A stretch of DNA of 64,000 bases from Microstegium vimineum (taxonomy: Eukaryota; Streptophyta; Magnoliopsida; Poales; Poaceae), in the NCBI GenBank assembly GCA_022036555.1, contig CM039119.1, positions 21,048,595 to 21,112,594 of the forward strand, written 5' to 3'. Below the pieces are notes generated by a model. That model was not told where the DNA came from and did no database searches. It saw only the letters and a list, made by a program, of their open reading frames with translations. The position numbers and the translations under genes are program-made. Shown here one piece after another: positions 34,238 through 46,572 of this stretch (position 1 is its first letter; the number at the start of each line of letters is the position of its first letter).

Positions 34238-35726
34238 TGAAAGGATCAAGATGCCCAAGAGGGGGTGAATTGAGCTTATTTCAAATTTCTAAAGCAAATA
34301 TGAAATCCTAAACAAATGCCAATCACCCCGTGCCTAACGTTTGTGTGCCTTAGATTATGAAAGTGGTAGCAAGGCAAGGAAAGTAAAAACACCGTACACA
34401 ATTCTAGTAAGAATTGAAGAACAAGTGCGGAATGTAATGCGGTATGAAAGAGCTAGGGAAAGAGATTCTTGACACAGTGACGTTTTGCCGAGGTATCAAG
34501 GAGTCGACACTCCCCCTAGTCCTCGTTGGAGCACCTCGCAAGGTATTGCTCCCCCTCAATCCTGCGCAAGGGATGAGTGCTCTCTATAGGCTGGTTCTTC
34601 GCCACTCCAGCTCGGTGAACCGCCCACAACCGATCACAAGTCGATGAAGAAGGGTCGCCGACAATTCTCTCGGCGATCACCTTCCTCCAAGCACCTCCGA
34701 ACCGTCTAGGTGATGTCGATCACCAAGAGTAACAAGCCTTGATCTTCACCTGACTCAATCAAGCCTCACAACTAGAGTGGATGCACACTTGATCTCTTGG
34801 ATGAACTAGGGAGAGAAGATGGATGGATGGACTCGCAAATCACTCTCTCTGTGGCTCTTGCTCTCTTCCCAATCTTCTCAAAGAACTCTGCAACTGAAAT
34901 GACCAAAGGAAAGGTGGGAAGGCAAGGGGTGGAGTATAAATACTCCCCCACACACTCAGCCCTCGGGCTGAGAAGCAGGCAGTTTAAGTTGGCGATGGAC
35001 GCTCTGTCGCTAGGCGACAGACGCTCCATCGCTAGCCCCAACGGGTAGTTCCTGTTCACGTCAGCAGGCGACGGACGCTCCGTCGCTTGGTGATGGACGT
35101 TGCGCCTCAGCGTCCGGTGCCAATTGGCTGCTCTCGGGTTTCTGGGAAAATATTCCCGGACGCTCGCTAGCGTCTGACGCCTAGTCAATGGACGCGTCCG
35201 TTGCGAAACCAGCATTTCTAGAGCTCTATGCATGAGTGACAGATGCTCCAGGGTGCTTAAGTCATCGTCCAGCGCCAGCGTCTGGCGCCTAGAAAACTCT
35301 TCTCTCAACTTTGGTTTTCGTCGCGATGAATATGGAAATTGTTCTAGGTTATCTTACGGTCACCATAGGCTTGCTTAGAGCTAAGGAAGTCAAGTGTGCA
35401 CCACACCTAAGTCATGAAGCTTTCCTAAGTCAAGCTACTAGTCTAGACCCCTCTTGATAGTACGGTCAAAGATCAAATAGAAGCCCTATCTATACTAAGT
35501 GCCCTTCATCTCCTTAAGGCACTTAGACCTATCACTCTAGGGTCTTCATCATGTCTCTTTGAAATCCGAAATGATATCCATCTTGGGGGCTAAGTGATAA
35601 ACATTGATGCCCATTCTCTTTGATCACTATGTCTAAGCTACGCATAGCCTCTGTAAAATACACATTAGCCACAATAATCTTTTACTTGTCGTTAATCACC
35701 GAAACCAATAGGGCCATGATTCTTCA
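34238..35726 (-). repeat. 3' LTR of Sirevirus-type element B
   Basis: 1489 bp. On the minus strand it begins TGAAGAATCATGGCCC and ends CATCTTGATCCTTTCA, the same end as copy H. A TATA-like palindrome GTATAAATAC lies near 34934. Repeated GGCGAC/GTCGCC and GACGCTC words fill U3 (about 34980-35290). The flank at the left is GATGG. The other end of B is not visible, so no duplication can be checked. Confidence 0.8.
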
Positions 35727-36296
35727 ATCTCCCCCTTTTTGGTGATTGACGACAATAATCCTCGAGTATAAGATATAAGAGTGAATGGTTAGGATTTCAA
35801 GTGACTTGGATAGGTTTGAGCAAGGGTTAGTGAGTAAGAGTGACCAATACTTGCTCATCCAAGCCAAGCCACAAAATATGGTAATCAATGAATATGAAAT
35901 GAAATTGGAGTACCTCACATGATATTCTCAAAGATATATCGGAGTATGTCGCGGAAGCACAAATACCATTAGAACATAGAGACATATCATGAAACAAGTG
36001 ACAACTCACAAGATATATTATTGAAAGCATAAGAGTTTGTCACACAAGTATCTCACAAGCATCGCACACAAATAAACAAGTGCAAGAAACATAGACATGA
36101 TGGCATGAGTACGGGGAAGTAAAAACACACAGGTAAATCCAAATCCCTCCCCCTATCTCTAATACTCGACTACTCTACCCTCTCTCCCCCTTTGGCGCCA
36201 AGCACCAAAAACATCTAGGAAGTTGGAGCATCTGGAGGTAGAGCAATCGGGTCACGAGGATGAAGATCGAACTACGAGTAGTTTGGACTGTCGTCA
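35727..36296 (-). other. Polypurine tract and 3' non-coding region of element B
   Basis: On the minus strand AAAAAGGGGGAGAT abuts the LTR (about 35727-35740). Two more purine tracts lie near 36146 and 36183. Multiple polypurine tracts next to the 3' LTR are a Sirevirus trait. Confidence 0.7.
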
Positions 36297-37244
36297 CTAT
36301 CCTCTGCTGCCTGACCCTCTGAAGTTGGCGCTGACTGTGTAGCGGTCTAGGTAGGCAGAGCAGGCTCGGACTCGGTGGTTGGAGCAGGTAAGAGTGGTAA
36401 GAAGTGAAGGGGACCCAGCCTGAGAGATCATCAGATAGGAGATCCAATGAGCGTACTGCAACTGCCAGTGTCCTATGAAGCTGGAAGCAATATTGTCCTC
36501 CATCTCACTGACTATCAAGTCCCAAAGGTCGAACTTCTCCATCCGGACTATGTGAGCTAGGAGCCATAGCTGAAGTTGAGTCAGTGTCTCGTGGGATCCT
36601 ACTCTAGGGAGAATGGTACGCCTGATCACCTCGTTCAGGATACGGGCAGTCGGCGTGAGGTCACGCGTGCGACGACTGGACACCTCTCCGAACGGCTGCA
36701 CAAAGCAAGGTCGAACAAAGTCTACTGACGGTACCTCTCCCTCGTGAGGACGACGTGGTGCCTCCTGGTCACCATAGCAAAGACTGTGAATCCGCGTCTG
36801 TGACTCCTCAAGGTGAAAGATCTCGCAGAAACGAGTGTCGTAGATTCTCACATCTTTGCCTTTGAAGCCAAAGTGAATGAACTTGTGATCCGAGGAAGCC
36901 CATAGCGATGCGTAGAACTGTCGCACCCAATCCTCCTGGTAAGTGCCAACTCGACCAATCAATCCGGTCAGCCCCTATAGGTACTCAAGATGCTGGGCTA
37001 TCTCTGGGCCACCGACGTCAATAATGGCCTGGAGTGGACAGACCTGTGAGCTCAAAGCGGTGCATGGGTCTCAATGTAACCTTTGTAGAAGTCCTCATGC
37101 ACAGTGGTATAGAAATCAGGACCGGCACGAGGATCCCGCTACCCGGGAAACCAAGTCTGAAAATCTACGAATCTCATATCCTAAATCTGCTTCGTCGTGA
37201 GGGCGCGAACCTGGTACCTGATAGGGTCTGGGAGACGAGGTCAT
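36297..37244 (-). pseudogene. Envelope-position ORF of element B, downstream half
   Basis: Continues the ORF that begins at 58532 and is cut by element A. The long open part (about 36962-36297) contains GTYQEDWVRQFYASLW, then HKFIHFGFKGKDVRIYD and a leucine-rich stretch. Just upstream the same frame holds an in-frame TAG near 36980 in GPEIAQHLEYL*, and more damage lies further up. The protein belongs to a plant retrotransposon-associated group I know only as 'putative plant transposon protein'. No function is claimed. It sits between the expected pol side and the polypurine tracts, where some Sireviruses carry an envelope-like gene. Confidence 0.55.
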
Positions 37245-39092
37245 TGAAAGATCGTAGATGGCTAGAGGGGGGTGTATAGCCTAATAAAAATTCTACAAAC
37301 CACTAGAGCAAAGGTTAGAATAACACTAAAGCGAAGCTTTTTGCTCTAGCTCTACTAGGGGTGGAAAGCCACCTATCCAAGCAATTCTAGTTAGTTAAGT
37401 GCCTAACAAGCAATAGCAACAACCTAAGGCACTTAACACAAGCTAGCAAGAACTACTAACACAAGAACCAACTAGCAAGCTAACTAGGCAAGATAAGAAG
37501 AATGCAAGTACAAGAGATAGGGGTGATTGTTATACCGAAGCCTTGTGATGTATGGATGTCAATATGAAGAACCAATCACAATATGAACACCAAGAGTAGC
37601 TGGGAGACAAGATGACACAAAGATTTTTCTCCCGAGGTTCACTTGGTTGCCACCAAGCTAGTCTCTGTTGTGTCGACTACTCAAATGGTGATTCGGTGGC
37701 TAATAGGCAATTACAAGCCTAGCCCACTACCCGGGGCGCACAAGAATCCACCCAGATGAGAGTAACTCAATGATACGAGCAATCCACTAGAGTTATCCTT
37801 TGGCGCTCCGCCGAGGTGGGTACAAGCCCTCTCATAATCGATGAAGCCGGCCACGAACAATCACCAACACGTGCCGAAGCTTCTCCACAATCGCAAAGTC
37901 GTCTAGGTGTTGGCAAACACCAAGAATAACAAGAAATCCCGCGGCGATGACGATGACCAAGTGCCACTAAGATGCAATGCAATGATCAAGCACTTGGTTA
38001 ACTCAAACTCTCATAATTTAGCAAGCAAAGAAAAGAGAGATGAGTTGAGGGTCTTCTCAAGCAAGCACAAAGATGTCAAATGAATGGGAGGTGCAAGAGT
38101 TTCCCCTAGAGGCCGGCCAAAACATATAAATAGCCCACACACAAGAGCTAGCCGTTTGCCTCCTCTTCCTTGCTTTCCTACGTGCCTCCGGACGCTACCA
38201 GAGGGGGGGGGGGTCCGGACCATTGGCCACACATCAGGACCCCTTGCAGTTTGAATTGTCTTTTTCGCGCGTTCACCTGGGCCTTCCACGTGTCTCCGGA
38301 CGCGGGGAATAGTTGGGGGTCCGGACCATTGCGCCTTGTGTCCGGACCCTCTGCAGAATGAGTCCAGAGAGCATCAACTGCCCGGACGCTTGTCCGGAGT
38401 CCAGTGTCCAGACGACACTTAGCGTCCGGATGCCCTCAGCAGAGGAGTCCAGAGAGCTCCAACCTCCAGACGATGCGTCCGGAATCCATCGTCCGGACAC
38501 ACAGTTGCATCCGGACCTCCTGTCCAGAGAAGCCGAGGGCTAGGGTATGCCTCCGGTCGCGCCGCTGTTGGTCCGGACCGCATCTCGCTAGCGTCCGGAC
38601 CTGCGTCCGGAGCACTATCTCGTGTCCAAATGAGTTGCCTCTTCTTCTCCAAGTCTTCATGTGCTAACACCTGTGATCCAACACTTGTTCTCCTGTGTTA
38701 GCCTTTGCAAAGAATTATCTTGGATTTGTTTCGCAATTTTATGTCACTCAGGTTCATTTTATATGTATGCAATGCAAACCTAGTGGCACATGATAACCGC
38801 AATCGAAACGAGTTTTCCCTTCTTGATAGTACGACTATCTATCCTAAATGTGATCACACTCTCTATAGTGTCTTGATCACTAAATCAAAAATGGCCCTAT
38901 GATATACCTTTGCCTTGAGCCCAATTTTGTTTTTCTCTTTCTTCTTTCCCTTAGTCATGGAGCATTTGATCCATCATGATCCATCATCTAGCTCCATTGG
39001 TCACATTGGATTACCCTATCTTAATCATGCACTTAGCAATAGGGTTAGTCCATAGGTTTCATCAATTATCCAAAAACAAACTTTGGCTTTCA
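37245..39092 (-). repeat. 3' LTR of Sirevirus A
   Basis: 1848 bp, TGAAAG...CTTTCA on the minus strand. TATA-like TATTTATA near 38128. U3 has 13 TCCGGA palindromes between about 38190 and 38610. A run of G's near 38206 differs in length from the other copy. Confidence 0.9.
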
Positions 39093-40060
39093 ATATCCCC
39101 CTTTTTGGTAATTGATGACAACCTTTCACAAATGAATATATTGAATGAAAATTTCAACTTTGGCAGTATTAGCTCCCCCTACATATGTGATATATGAGTT
39201 TGGTTCATTTTGATCACATATGCATGGATAGAGATTGTGAGAGAGTGAATGCTACCAAATGATGCTAAGGTATAAGAGATGGACCTTTGAAGCGTGATAC
39301 CAATCGCAGTGCCATTTTATACCATCCTTAGCACCATGAATGCCTAGAAACCACTTGAAAACAACTTGAGAGTCAAACTTGAAATACCACTTGAAAAGCT
39401 TTATCTCACAAGAAGAATTAGGCTAAGACCTAAGCATGCTAGTACTTCAAGCATCAAGTCACTTATGTTTCTAGCATTCACCACACAAGCATGTCATGAA
39501 TATAAGTACATATGCAGACAAGCACTTATAAATGCACAAAGATATGCAACAACTTTATTCATGGGCTTGCTCCCCCTACTTTTGTGCTTATTATTTTTTT
39601 TAAAAAAATTCAAATTTTCAATTTCTTTGTTACTACTTACTTCTCCCCCTTTGTCATCTATTCTCATAAAAGGATTTGATTATTGGAGAGAAGCTTAGTT
39701 GTGGTTTAATCTAGATTACTTGCTCCAAATATTTAACTCGGTTTAAACTATGGACAAGCTTGTTCACACATCCTAGAATGGTTATCTTGCCCATGTTGAA
39801 CTAAATACTTGAAGTTCATATTCTAGATCAAACACTAAGATTGAAAGCCCACAAACATCTCATATGCTACCACTAGATCAAGTCAAGCATAGAAGCAATA
39901 ATGGTACCATATAAGCATCAAAGCATTTGATTTTCATGAATGAGCCTAATGAATTTATGTCTAGATGCACTACACAAGTCCTAATATTGGATGAATGACA
40001 TATCAATCAACTTTTACCTTGCATTGCTCGAAGGAGAGGCATGTCATATATGGGGGTGCA
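39093..40060 (-). other. 3' non-coding region of Sirevirus A with several polypurine tracts
   Basis: The minus-strand tract AAAAAGGGGGATAT is next to the LTR (39093-39106). Other GGGGGA-type tracts occur near 39172, 39570 and 39645. No coding potential beyond the pol stop at 40061. Confidence 0.75.
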
Positions 40061-43000
40061 TCAACATATGTTTGAGAAATCAAGAATGTTCAATTCATTC
40101 CTTAGCTGGCAAAATCTCTTCTCATCAAATGGCTTGGTGAATATGTCGACAAGTTGATCATCGGTGCCAACACTTATAATTGTAATATCACCCTTTTGTT
40201 GATGGTCCCTTATGAAGTGGTGCCTTATGTCAATGTGCTTGGTTCTTGAATGTTGGACCGAATTATTGGTTAGCTTCACCACACTTTCATTGTCACATAG
40301 CAATGGCACTTGTTTGAAATTGATCCCATAGTCATTCAAAGTTGCCTTCATCTAAAGCAATTGGGCACAACAACTACCTGCACTTATGTATTCGGCTTCG
40401 GCGGTAGAGAGTGCAACACTATTTTGCTTCTTTGATGACCAAGATACAAGTGACATGCCTAGCAATTGACATGTGCCCGATGTGCTCTTCCTATCAACCT
40501 TGCATCCCACATAGTCGGAGTCTGAGTATCCAATCAACTCAAAGTTGGACCCCTTGGGATACCACAATCCAACATCTTGTGTATGCTTCAAGTACCTCAA
40601 TATTATTTTTGTAGCCTTCAAGTGACTCTCTTTTGGTGAGGCTTGGAATCTTGCACACATGCATACACTAAACATGACATCCGGCCTTGAAGCGGTCACA
40701 TAGAGTAGGCTTCCAATCATAGACCGATACAACTTTTGATCCACCATATTGCCACTAGCATCACTATCCAAGTGTCCATTAGTGCCCATAGGAGTGCTAA
40801 TGCCTTTTGAATCTTCTAGGCCAAACTTCTTCATCATATCCTTGATGTACTTGCCTTGACTTACAAAGGTGTCATTCTTTAATTGCTTGATTTAAAGTCC
40901 AAGGAAGTAGCTAAGTTCACCAATCATTGACATTTCAAATTCATTTGCCATCATCTTTCCAAACTCTTCACAAAAATCTTGATTGGTTGAACCGAATATG
41001 ATGTCATCAACATAGATTTGTAGCACAAATAGATCCTTTCCAAGCTTCTTGGTGAAGAGAGTAGTATCAACCTTACCCATGACGAACCATTTGGATATAA
41101 GGAAATCCCTCAATCTTTCATACCATGCTCTAGGTGCTTATTTCAAGCCATATAAAGCCTTTCTCAACTTGTATACATGGTTGGGCTTCTTGTCATCTTC
41201 AAAACCGGGAGGTTGCTCAACATATACTAGCTCATTGATATATCCATTCAAGAAAGCACTCTTCACATCCATTTGGTATAGCTTGATGTTGTGTGCACAT
41301 GCATAGGCCAATAGAATCCTTATTGCCTCTAATCTTGCAACCGGTGCATAAGTTTCTCCAAAGTCAAGACCTTCAACTTGTGTGTAACCTTGAGCTACCA
41401 ATCTTGCTTTGTTTCTCACAACTATATCATCTTGATCTTGCTTGTTTCTAAATACCCATCTTGTGCCAATCACATCATAGTTCTTGGGTCTTTCAACTAG
41501 CTCCCAAACTTGATTTCTTGTGAAATTGTTGAGCTCTTCATGCATTGCATTGACCCAATCAACATCTTGTAAGGCCTCTTCAATCTTCATTGGCTCTATG
41601 GATGATACAAATGAATAGTGTTCATAAAAGGATGCCAATCTTGATCTTGTTTGCACACCACTTGTAATGTCACCAACTATTTGATCAATGGGGTGATCTC
41701 TTGTAATGTTGGTTGATTGGAGGATAGGGACTTGATTGCTTGAGCTTGATTGAGATGAACTAGGAACTTGTTGATCTTGCACTTAAGAACCACTAGCTTG
41801 CACATTTGGTGAGTTGAGCACTTGATCTTTGTCATCTTCAATGTCAATCACTTGTCTTGGCCTAATATCACCAATATCCATATTCTTCATAGCCTTTAAC
41901 AATTGAGGTCCACTTACATCTTCTAGATTCTCATTTTCAACTTGAGAGCCATTGGTTTCATCAAATTCAACATCATTAATCTCCTCAAGCACACCACTAG
42001 CCGAATTCCACACTCTATAGGCTTTACTTGTGGTTGAGTAACCAAGTAAGAACCCTTCATCACATTTCTTATCAAACTTCCCAAGTCTTGTGCCTTTCTT
42101 CAAGATATAACATTTGCAACCAAATACTCTAAAGTATGCAATGTTGGGCTTTCTTTCATTCAATATCTCATATGGTGTCTTCTCCATCAATGGATGACAA
42201 TACCATCGGTTGCTAGAGTAGCAAGCGGTGTTGATAGCTTCGGCCCAAAAGGAGTGACTCACATTGTACTCACTAAGCATAGACCTTGCCATATCAATCA
42301 ATGTTCTATTCTTCCTCTCAATAAGGCCATTTGATTGTGGAGTGTACTTGGCCGAGAATTGATGTTGGATTCCAAGCTCATCACATAGCTCTTCGACTCT
42401 TGTATTCTTGAATTCACTTCCATTGTCACTTCTAACTTTCTTGATGGTGGTTTCAAACTCATTGTGACATCTCTTGACAAATGATTTGAATGTGGCAAAT
42501 GTATCACTCTTGTCATTGACAAAGAATACCCAAGTGTATCTTGTAAGATCATCCACTATCACAAATCCATACTTATTGCCTCCAATGCTTGTGTATGTTG
42601 TTGGTCCAAATAGATCCATGTGCAAACAACTCAAATGCTCTACTAGTGCTCATCATGCTCTTCTTAGGATGGGTGTTACCAACTTGTTTGCCGGCTTGAC
42701 AAGAGCTACAAAGTTTGTCCTTTTCAAACACAACATCCTTCAAGCCTCTTACCAAGTCATGCTTGATAAATCTATTCAATTTCTTCATTCCAACATGACC
42801 AAGCCTTCTATGCCATAACCAACCCATACTTGATTTAGTTAGCAAGCAAGTTGACAATTGAGACTCACTATCATTTAAATCCATTAGATAGAGTTCTCAT
42901 ATCTAAAGCCTTTGAAGATCAAGTTTGAGCCATCAACACTAATGATTTCAACATCATATACCCCAAATATGCATTTGAATCCAAGATCACACAATTGAGC

Positions 43001-43213
43001 CACGGATAGCAAATTGAAGTTCAAGCTCTCAACTAGCAAGACATTTGATATGCTCAAGTCATATGATATTGCAATCTTACCAAGACCCTTGACCTTTCCC
43101 TTGACATTATCACCAAAAGTAATACTATCAATGCCATCATTGGTGTTGGAGTTGATTGATTTGAACATTCTAGAATCCCCGGTCATGTGTTGAATGCACC
43201 CACTATCAAGCAC
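40061..43213 (-). pseudogene. pol of Sirevirus A, multiply broken
   Basis: Copia-type polyprotein. Protease with LDSGC and HMTGD (about 43210-43170). GAG_pre-integrase zinc region with HRRLGH...CSSCQ (42780-42690). Integrase core with the D, D, E residues in HMDLFGP, RSDNGSEF and NGLIERKN (42620-42330). Reverse transcriptase with TRWVFRNK, FLNGYI and YVDD (41470-41000). RNase H with TAEAEY (near 40395) and the IFTKP end at 40061. In-frame stops are at 41783, 41138, 40892 and 40352, and frame changes near 42888 and 42640. It cannot make an intact polyprotein. Several stops look like TGG-to-TAG or CAA-to-TAA changes, as in old methylated copies. Confidence 0.9.
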
Positions 43214-43255
43214 CCAATGCCTTCCTCTGGCTTTGTAATTGACCTACAAAACAAA

Positions 43256-45298
43256 TTAATTCTTCTTAGGTATCCACACTTGTTTGGGTGCTCCAAAGTT
43301 AGTGACCAAGGACTTTGGCACCCAAATTGCCTTCTTCTTTGGGCCAACAATGGGTGTACCAACATACTTAGCCATTACACCATCTCTCCCTTTGGTAAGC
43401 ATATAACATGAATCAAAATGCATGGAAGTGGATTTAGCAAACTTGGTTTGGCTCATGTGAAGTTTGCAATATTGGTCAACATGCCTCACTTGCTTGCAAC
43501 TATTGCAATACCAACCATTGCTTCTCACAAAGCTAGGCTTAGGAGTCACAAAGGCCGACTTGCCCTTCTTGGGGGTATAGCCTAATCCCTCTTTGCAAAG
43601 GGAGAATCTTTGGATACCCAAGCACTTTAGCAAGCGGGCATCTCCACCATATGCCTTACCCAAAGCATGAGTGAGTTAATTAACATCATGTTTCAATTTT
43701 TCATTTTCTCTCACTAGTATAGCATCATACTTTGAGCTCTCACTAGTGGATGTGCATGTGGAAGTGCTAGTGTCGGTTGGTGCAACAATGATAGGAGTGA
43801 AAAATGATTCATCTAGAATATCACATGTGACCCCAATATCACATGATGCAACAACCTTATCCTTGTTTTGCTCAAGGAGGGAGGAGTGAGCCTTGTCAAG
43901 ATTCTTGTGAGTCCTCTCAAGCTTCTCATGGGCTTCCATTAGCCTCTCATGAGAGCCATTGAGCTCATCAAAGGATTTTTCAAGAGCCTTAAGCTTCTTG
44001 TTCAATTCTTTGCACTCCTTCTTATTTGTCTCAAAGCAAGCATAAGTTTGCTTCATCATATCTATGAGTTCCTCCTTGGAGTACTCCTCCTCATCATCAC
44101 TACTATCATCATCAGTATCACTCTCATCATAAGATTGTACCTTGGATGGCTTAGCCATGAAGCATGATGAAGTGTCGAAGATGGATAGCTTGTTGTTGAT
44201 AGCAATGCTAGCCAATGCCTTCTTCTTGGACTTCTTCCTCTCATCATCACTAGAGTCATCATAGGAGGAAGAATCATCACTATCCCAAGTCACCATATAT
44301 GATTCACTCTTCTTCTTCTTGGTGAATGATAGCTTCTTCTCCTTTTTTTCATGCTTGCTCTTCTTCTTCTCATCATCATCACTATGATTGGGACAATCCG
44401 TAATCATGTGATCGGTACTCTTGCACTTGTAGCATCTCTTCACATATTCTTTGCTCTTGAAGTTATCTCTTCTCTTCCTAGCACCATAGCCCTTCTTCTT
44501 CATGAATTTGCCAAACTTGCGCACAAAGAGGGCCATCATCTCATCATCAATATCACTTGCATCTTCATCATCACTTGAGTCTTGCTTTCTTGCTTTGCTC
44601 TTGCCTTTGGATGATGAAGCCTTGAAGGCTAAGCTCTTCTTCTTCTTCTTCTTCTCTTCTTCCTTGACCTCTTCTTCTTCACTTTCTTCATTGTATTGCT
44701 CTTCGGTCATAATCTCTCCAAGTACTTCATTGGGAGTGATCTTGTCCAAACCATCTTTCCTAATTATTTGCCTCAAGGTTTTGTATTTCTTGGGCAAACA
44801 ACCAAGAAACCGGTTTGAGAAGTCTTCATCCTTCACCTTCTCACCCAAGCTCTTGAGATCATTGATGATCACTTGGAGCCTATGGAACATCTCCGGGATA
44901 GACTCATCATCCTTCATCTTGAAGTGAGATAGCTTGTCCTTGAGCATGTACAACTTGGCATTCTTCATGGTTGCGGTGCCCTCATATGTATCCTCAAGTC
45001 TCTTCCATACTTTACTTGCCTTCTCAAGATCTTTGATTTTCTCAAACACCTTGGAATCAATGCCATTGTAGATTACATTGAGTGCCATGGTGTTGCATTG
45101 CTGGTTCTCTTACTCTCTAGGTGTGGGATGGTCTTCATCAAGAATGACAAAGTCATGTTCGATCACACTCCACACCTTCTCATGAATCGAGCCTAGATGT
45201 ATCTTCATCTTCCTCTTCCAATAATCAAAGGATGTGCCATCAAACATTGGTGGTTTGCTTCCAACATGGTTGAATTGTATTTGAGCCATCACTAACAC
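43256..45298 (-). pseudogene. gag of Sirevirus A, broken by two stops
   Basis: Starts MLVMAQIQFN (45298; the usual start is probably the second Met), with the UBN2-type copia Gag region (YWKRKMKIHL, NDLKSLGE, LPKKYKTL). It is followed by lysine/glutamate-rich tracts, a CCHC knuckle C-X2-C-X4-H-X4-C (CYKCKSTDHMITDC), a coiled coil (about 44000-43870) and a second CCHC (CNSCKQVRHVDQYC) near the end. In-frame stops at 45110-45112 and 43676-43678 break it. The stop at 43256-43258 is the natural gag end, because element C has a stop at the same place. Confidence 0.88.
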
Positions 45299-45330
45299 CG
45301 AAGGTTATTAAGCCTTGATAATAGCGGTGA

Positions 45331-45347
45331 CCACGGCTCCGATACCA
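45331..45347 (-). other. Primer-binding site of Sirevirus A
   Basis: Minus strand TGGTATCGGAGCCGTGG, two bases from the LTR end. It is complementary to initiator tRNA-Met apart from one visible change (usual TGGTATCAGAGC). Confidence 0.85.
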
Positions 45348-45349
45348 CT

Positions 45350-46572
45350 TGAAAGGTCCTAGATCGCTAGAGGGGGGGTGAATAGCCTAATAAAAATTCT
45401 ACAAACCACTAGAGCAAAGGTTAGAATAACACTAAAGCGAAGCTTTTTGCTCTAGCTCTACTAGGGGTGCAAAGCCACCTATCCAAGCAATTCTAGTTAG
45501 TTAAGTGCCTAACAAGCAATAGCAACAACCTAAGGCACTTAACACAAGATAGCAAGAACTACTAACACAAGAACCAACTAGCAAGCTAACTAGGCAAGAT
45601 AAGAAGAATGCAAGTACAAGAGATAGGGGTGATTGTTATACCGAAGCCTTGTGATGTATTGATGTCAATATGAAGAACCAATCACAATATAACACCAAGA
45701 GTAGCCGGGAGACAAGATGACACAAAGATTTTTCTCCCGAGGTTCACTTGGTTTCCACCAAGCTAGTCCCCATTGTGTCGACTACTCAAATGGTGATTCG
45801 GTGGCTAATAGGCAATTACAAGCCTAGCCCACTACCCGGGCGCCACAAGAATCCACCCAAATGAGAGTAACTCAATGACACGAGCAATCCACTAGAGTTA
45901 TCCTTTGGCGCTCCGCCGAGGTGGGTACAAGCCCTCTCATAATCGATGAAGCCGGCCACGAACAATCACCAACACGTGCCGAAGCTTCTCCACAATCGCC
46001 AAGCCATCTAGGTGTTGGAAAACACCAAGAATAACAAGAAATCTCGCGGCGATGACGATGACCATGTGCCACTAAGATGCAATGCAATGATCAAGCACTT
46101 GGTTAACTCAAACTCTCATGAATTAGCAAGCAAAACAATGAGAGATGAGTTGAGGGCCTTCTCAAGCAAGCACAAAGATGTCAAATGAATGGGAGGTGCA
46201 AGAGTTGCCCCTAGAGGCCGGCCAAAACATATAAATAGCCCACACACAAGAGCTAGCCGTTTGCCTCCTCTTCCTTGCTTTCCTGCGTGCCTCCGGACGC
46301 TACTAGAGGGGGGGGGGGGGTCCGGACCATTGGCCACACATCAGGACCCCTTGCAGTTTGAATTGTCTTTATTCGAGCCTTCACCTGGGCCTACCACGTG
46401 TCTCCGGACGCAGGGAATAGTTGGGGGTCCGAACCATTGCGCCTTGTGTCCGGACCCTCTGCAGAATGAGTCCAGAGAGCATCAACTGCCCGGACGTTTG
46501 TCCGGAGTCCAGTGTCCAGACGACACTTAGCGTCCGGATGCCCTCAGCAGAGGAGTCCCGAGAGCTCCAACC
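45350..46572 (-). repeat. 5' LTR of Sirevirus A, main part
   Basis: Collinear with 37245-38464 of the 3' LTR with few differences and a longer G run near 46310. Element C starts at 46573. The distal 52 bp of this LTR are found at 58028-58079. The part equal to 38465-39040 is missing. Confidence 0.88.

Noticed and set aside
38203..38215. Run of G's near 38206, with a longer run near 46310, as a special element
   Set aside because: Length varies between the two LTRs of A, as expected of slippage or sequencing error in a homopolymer.
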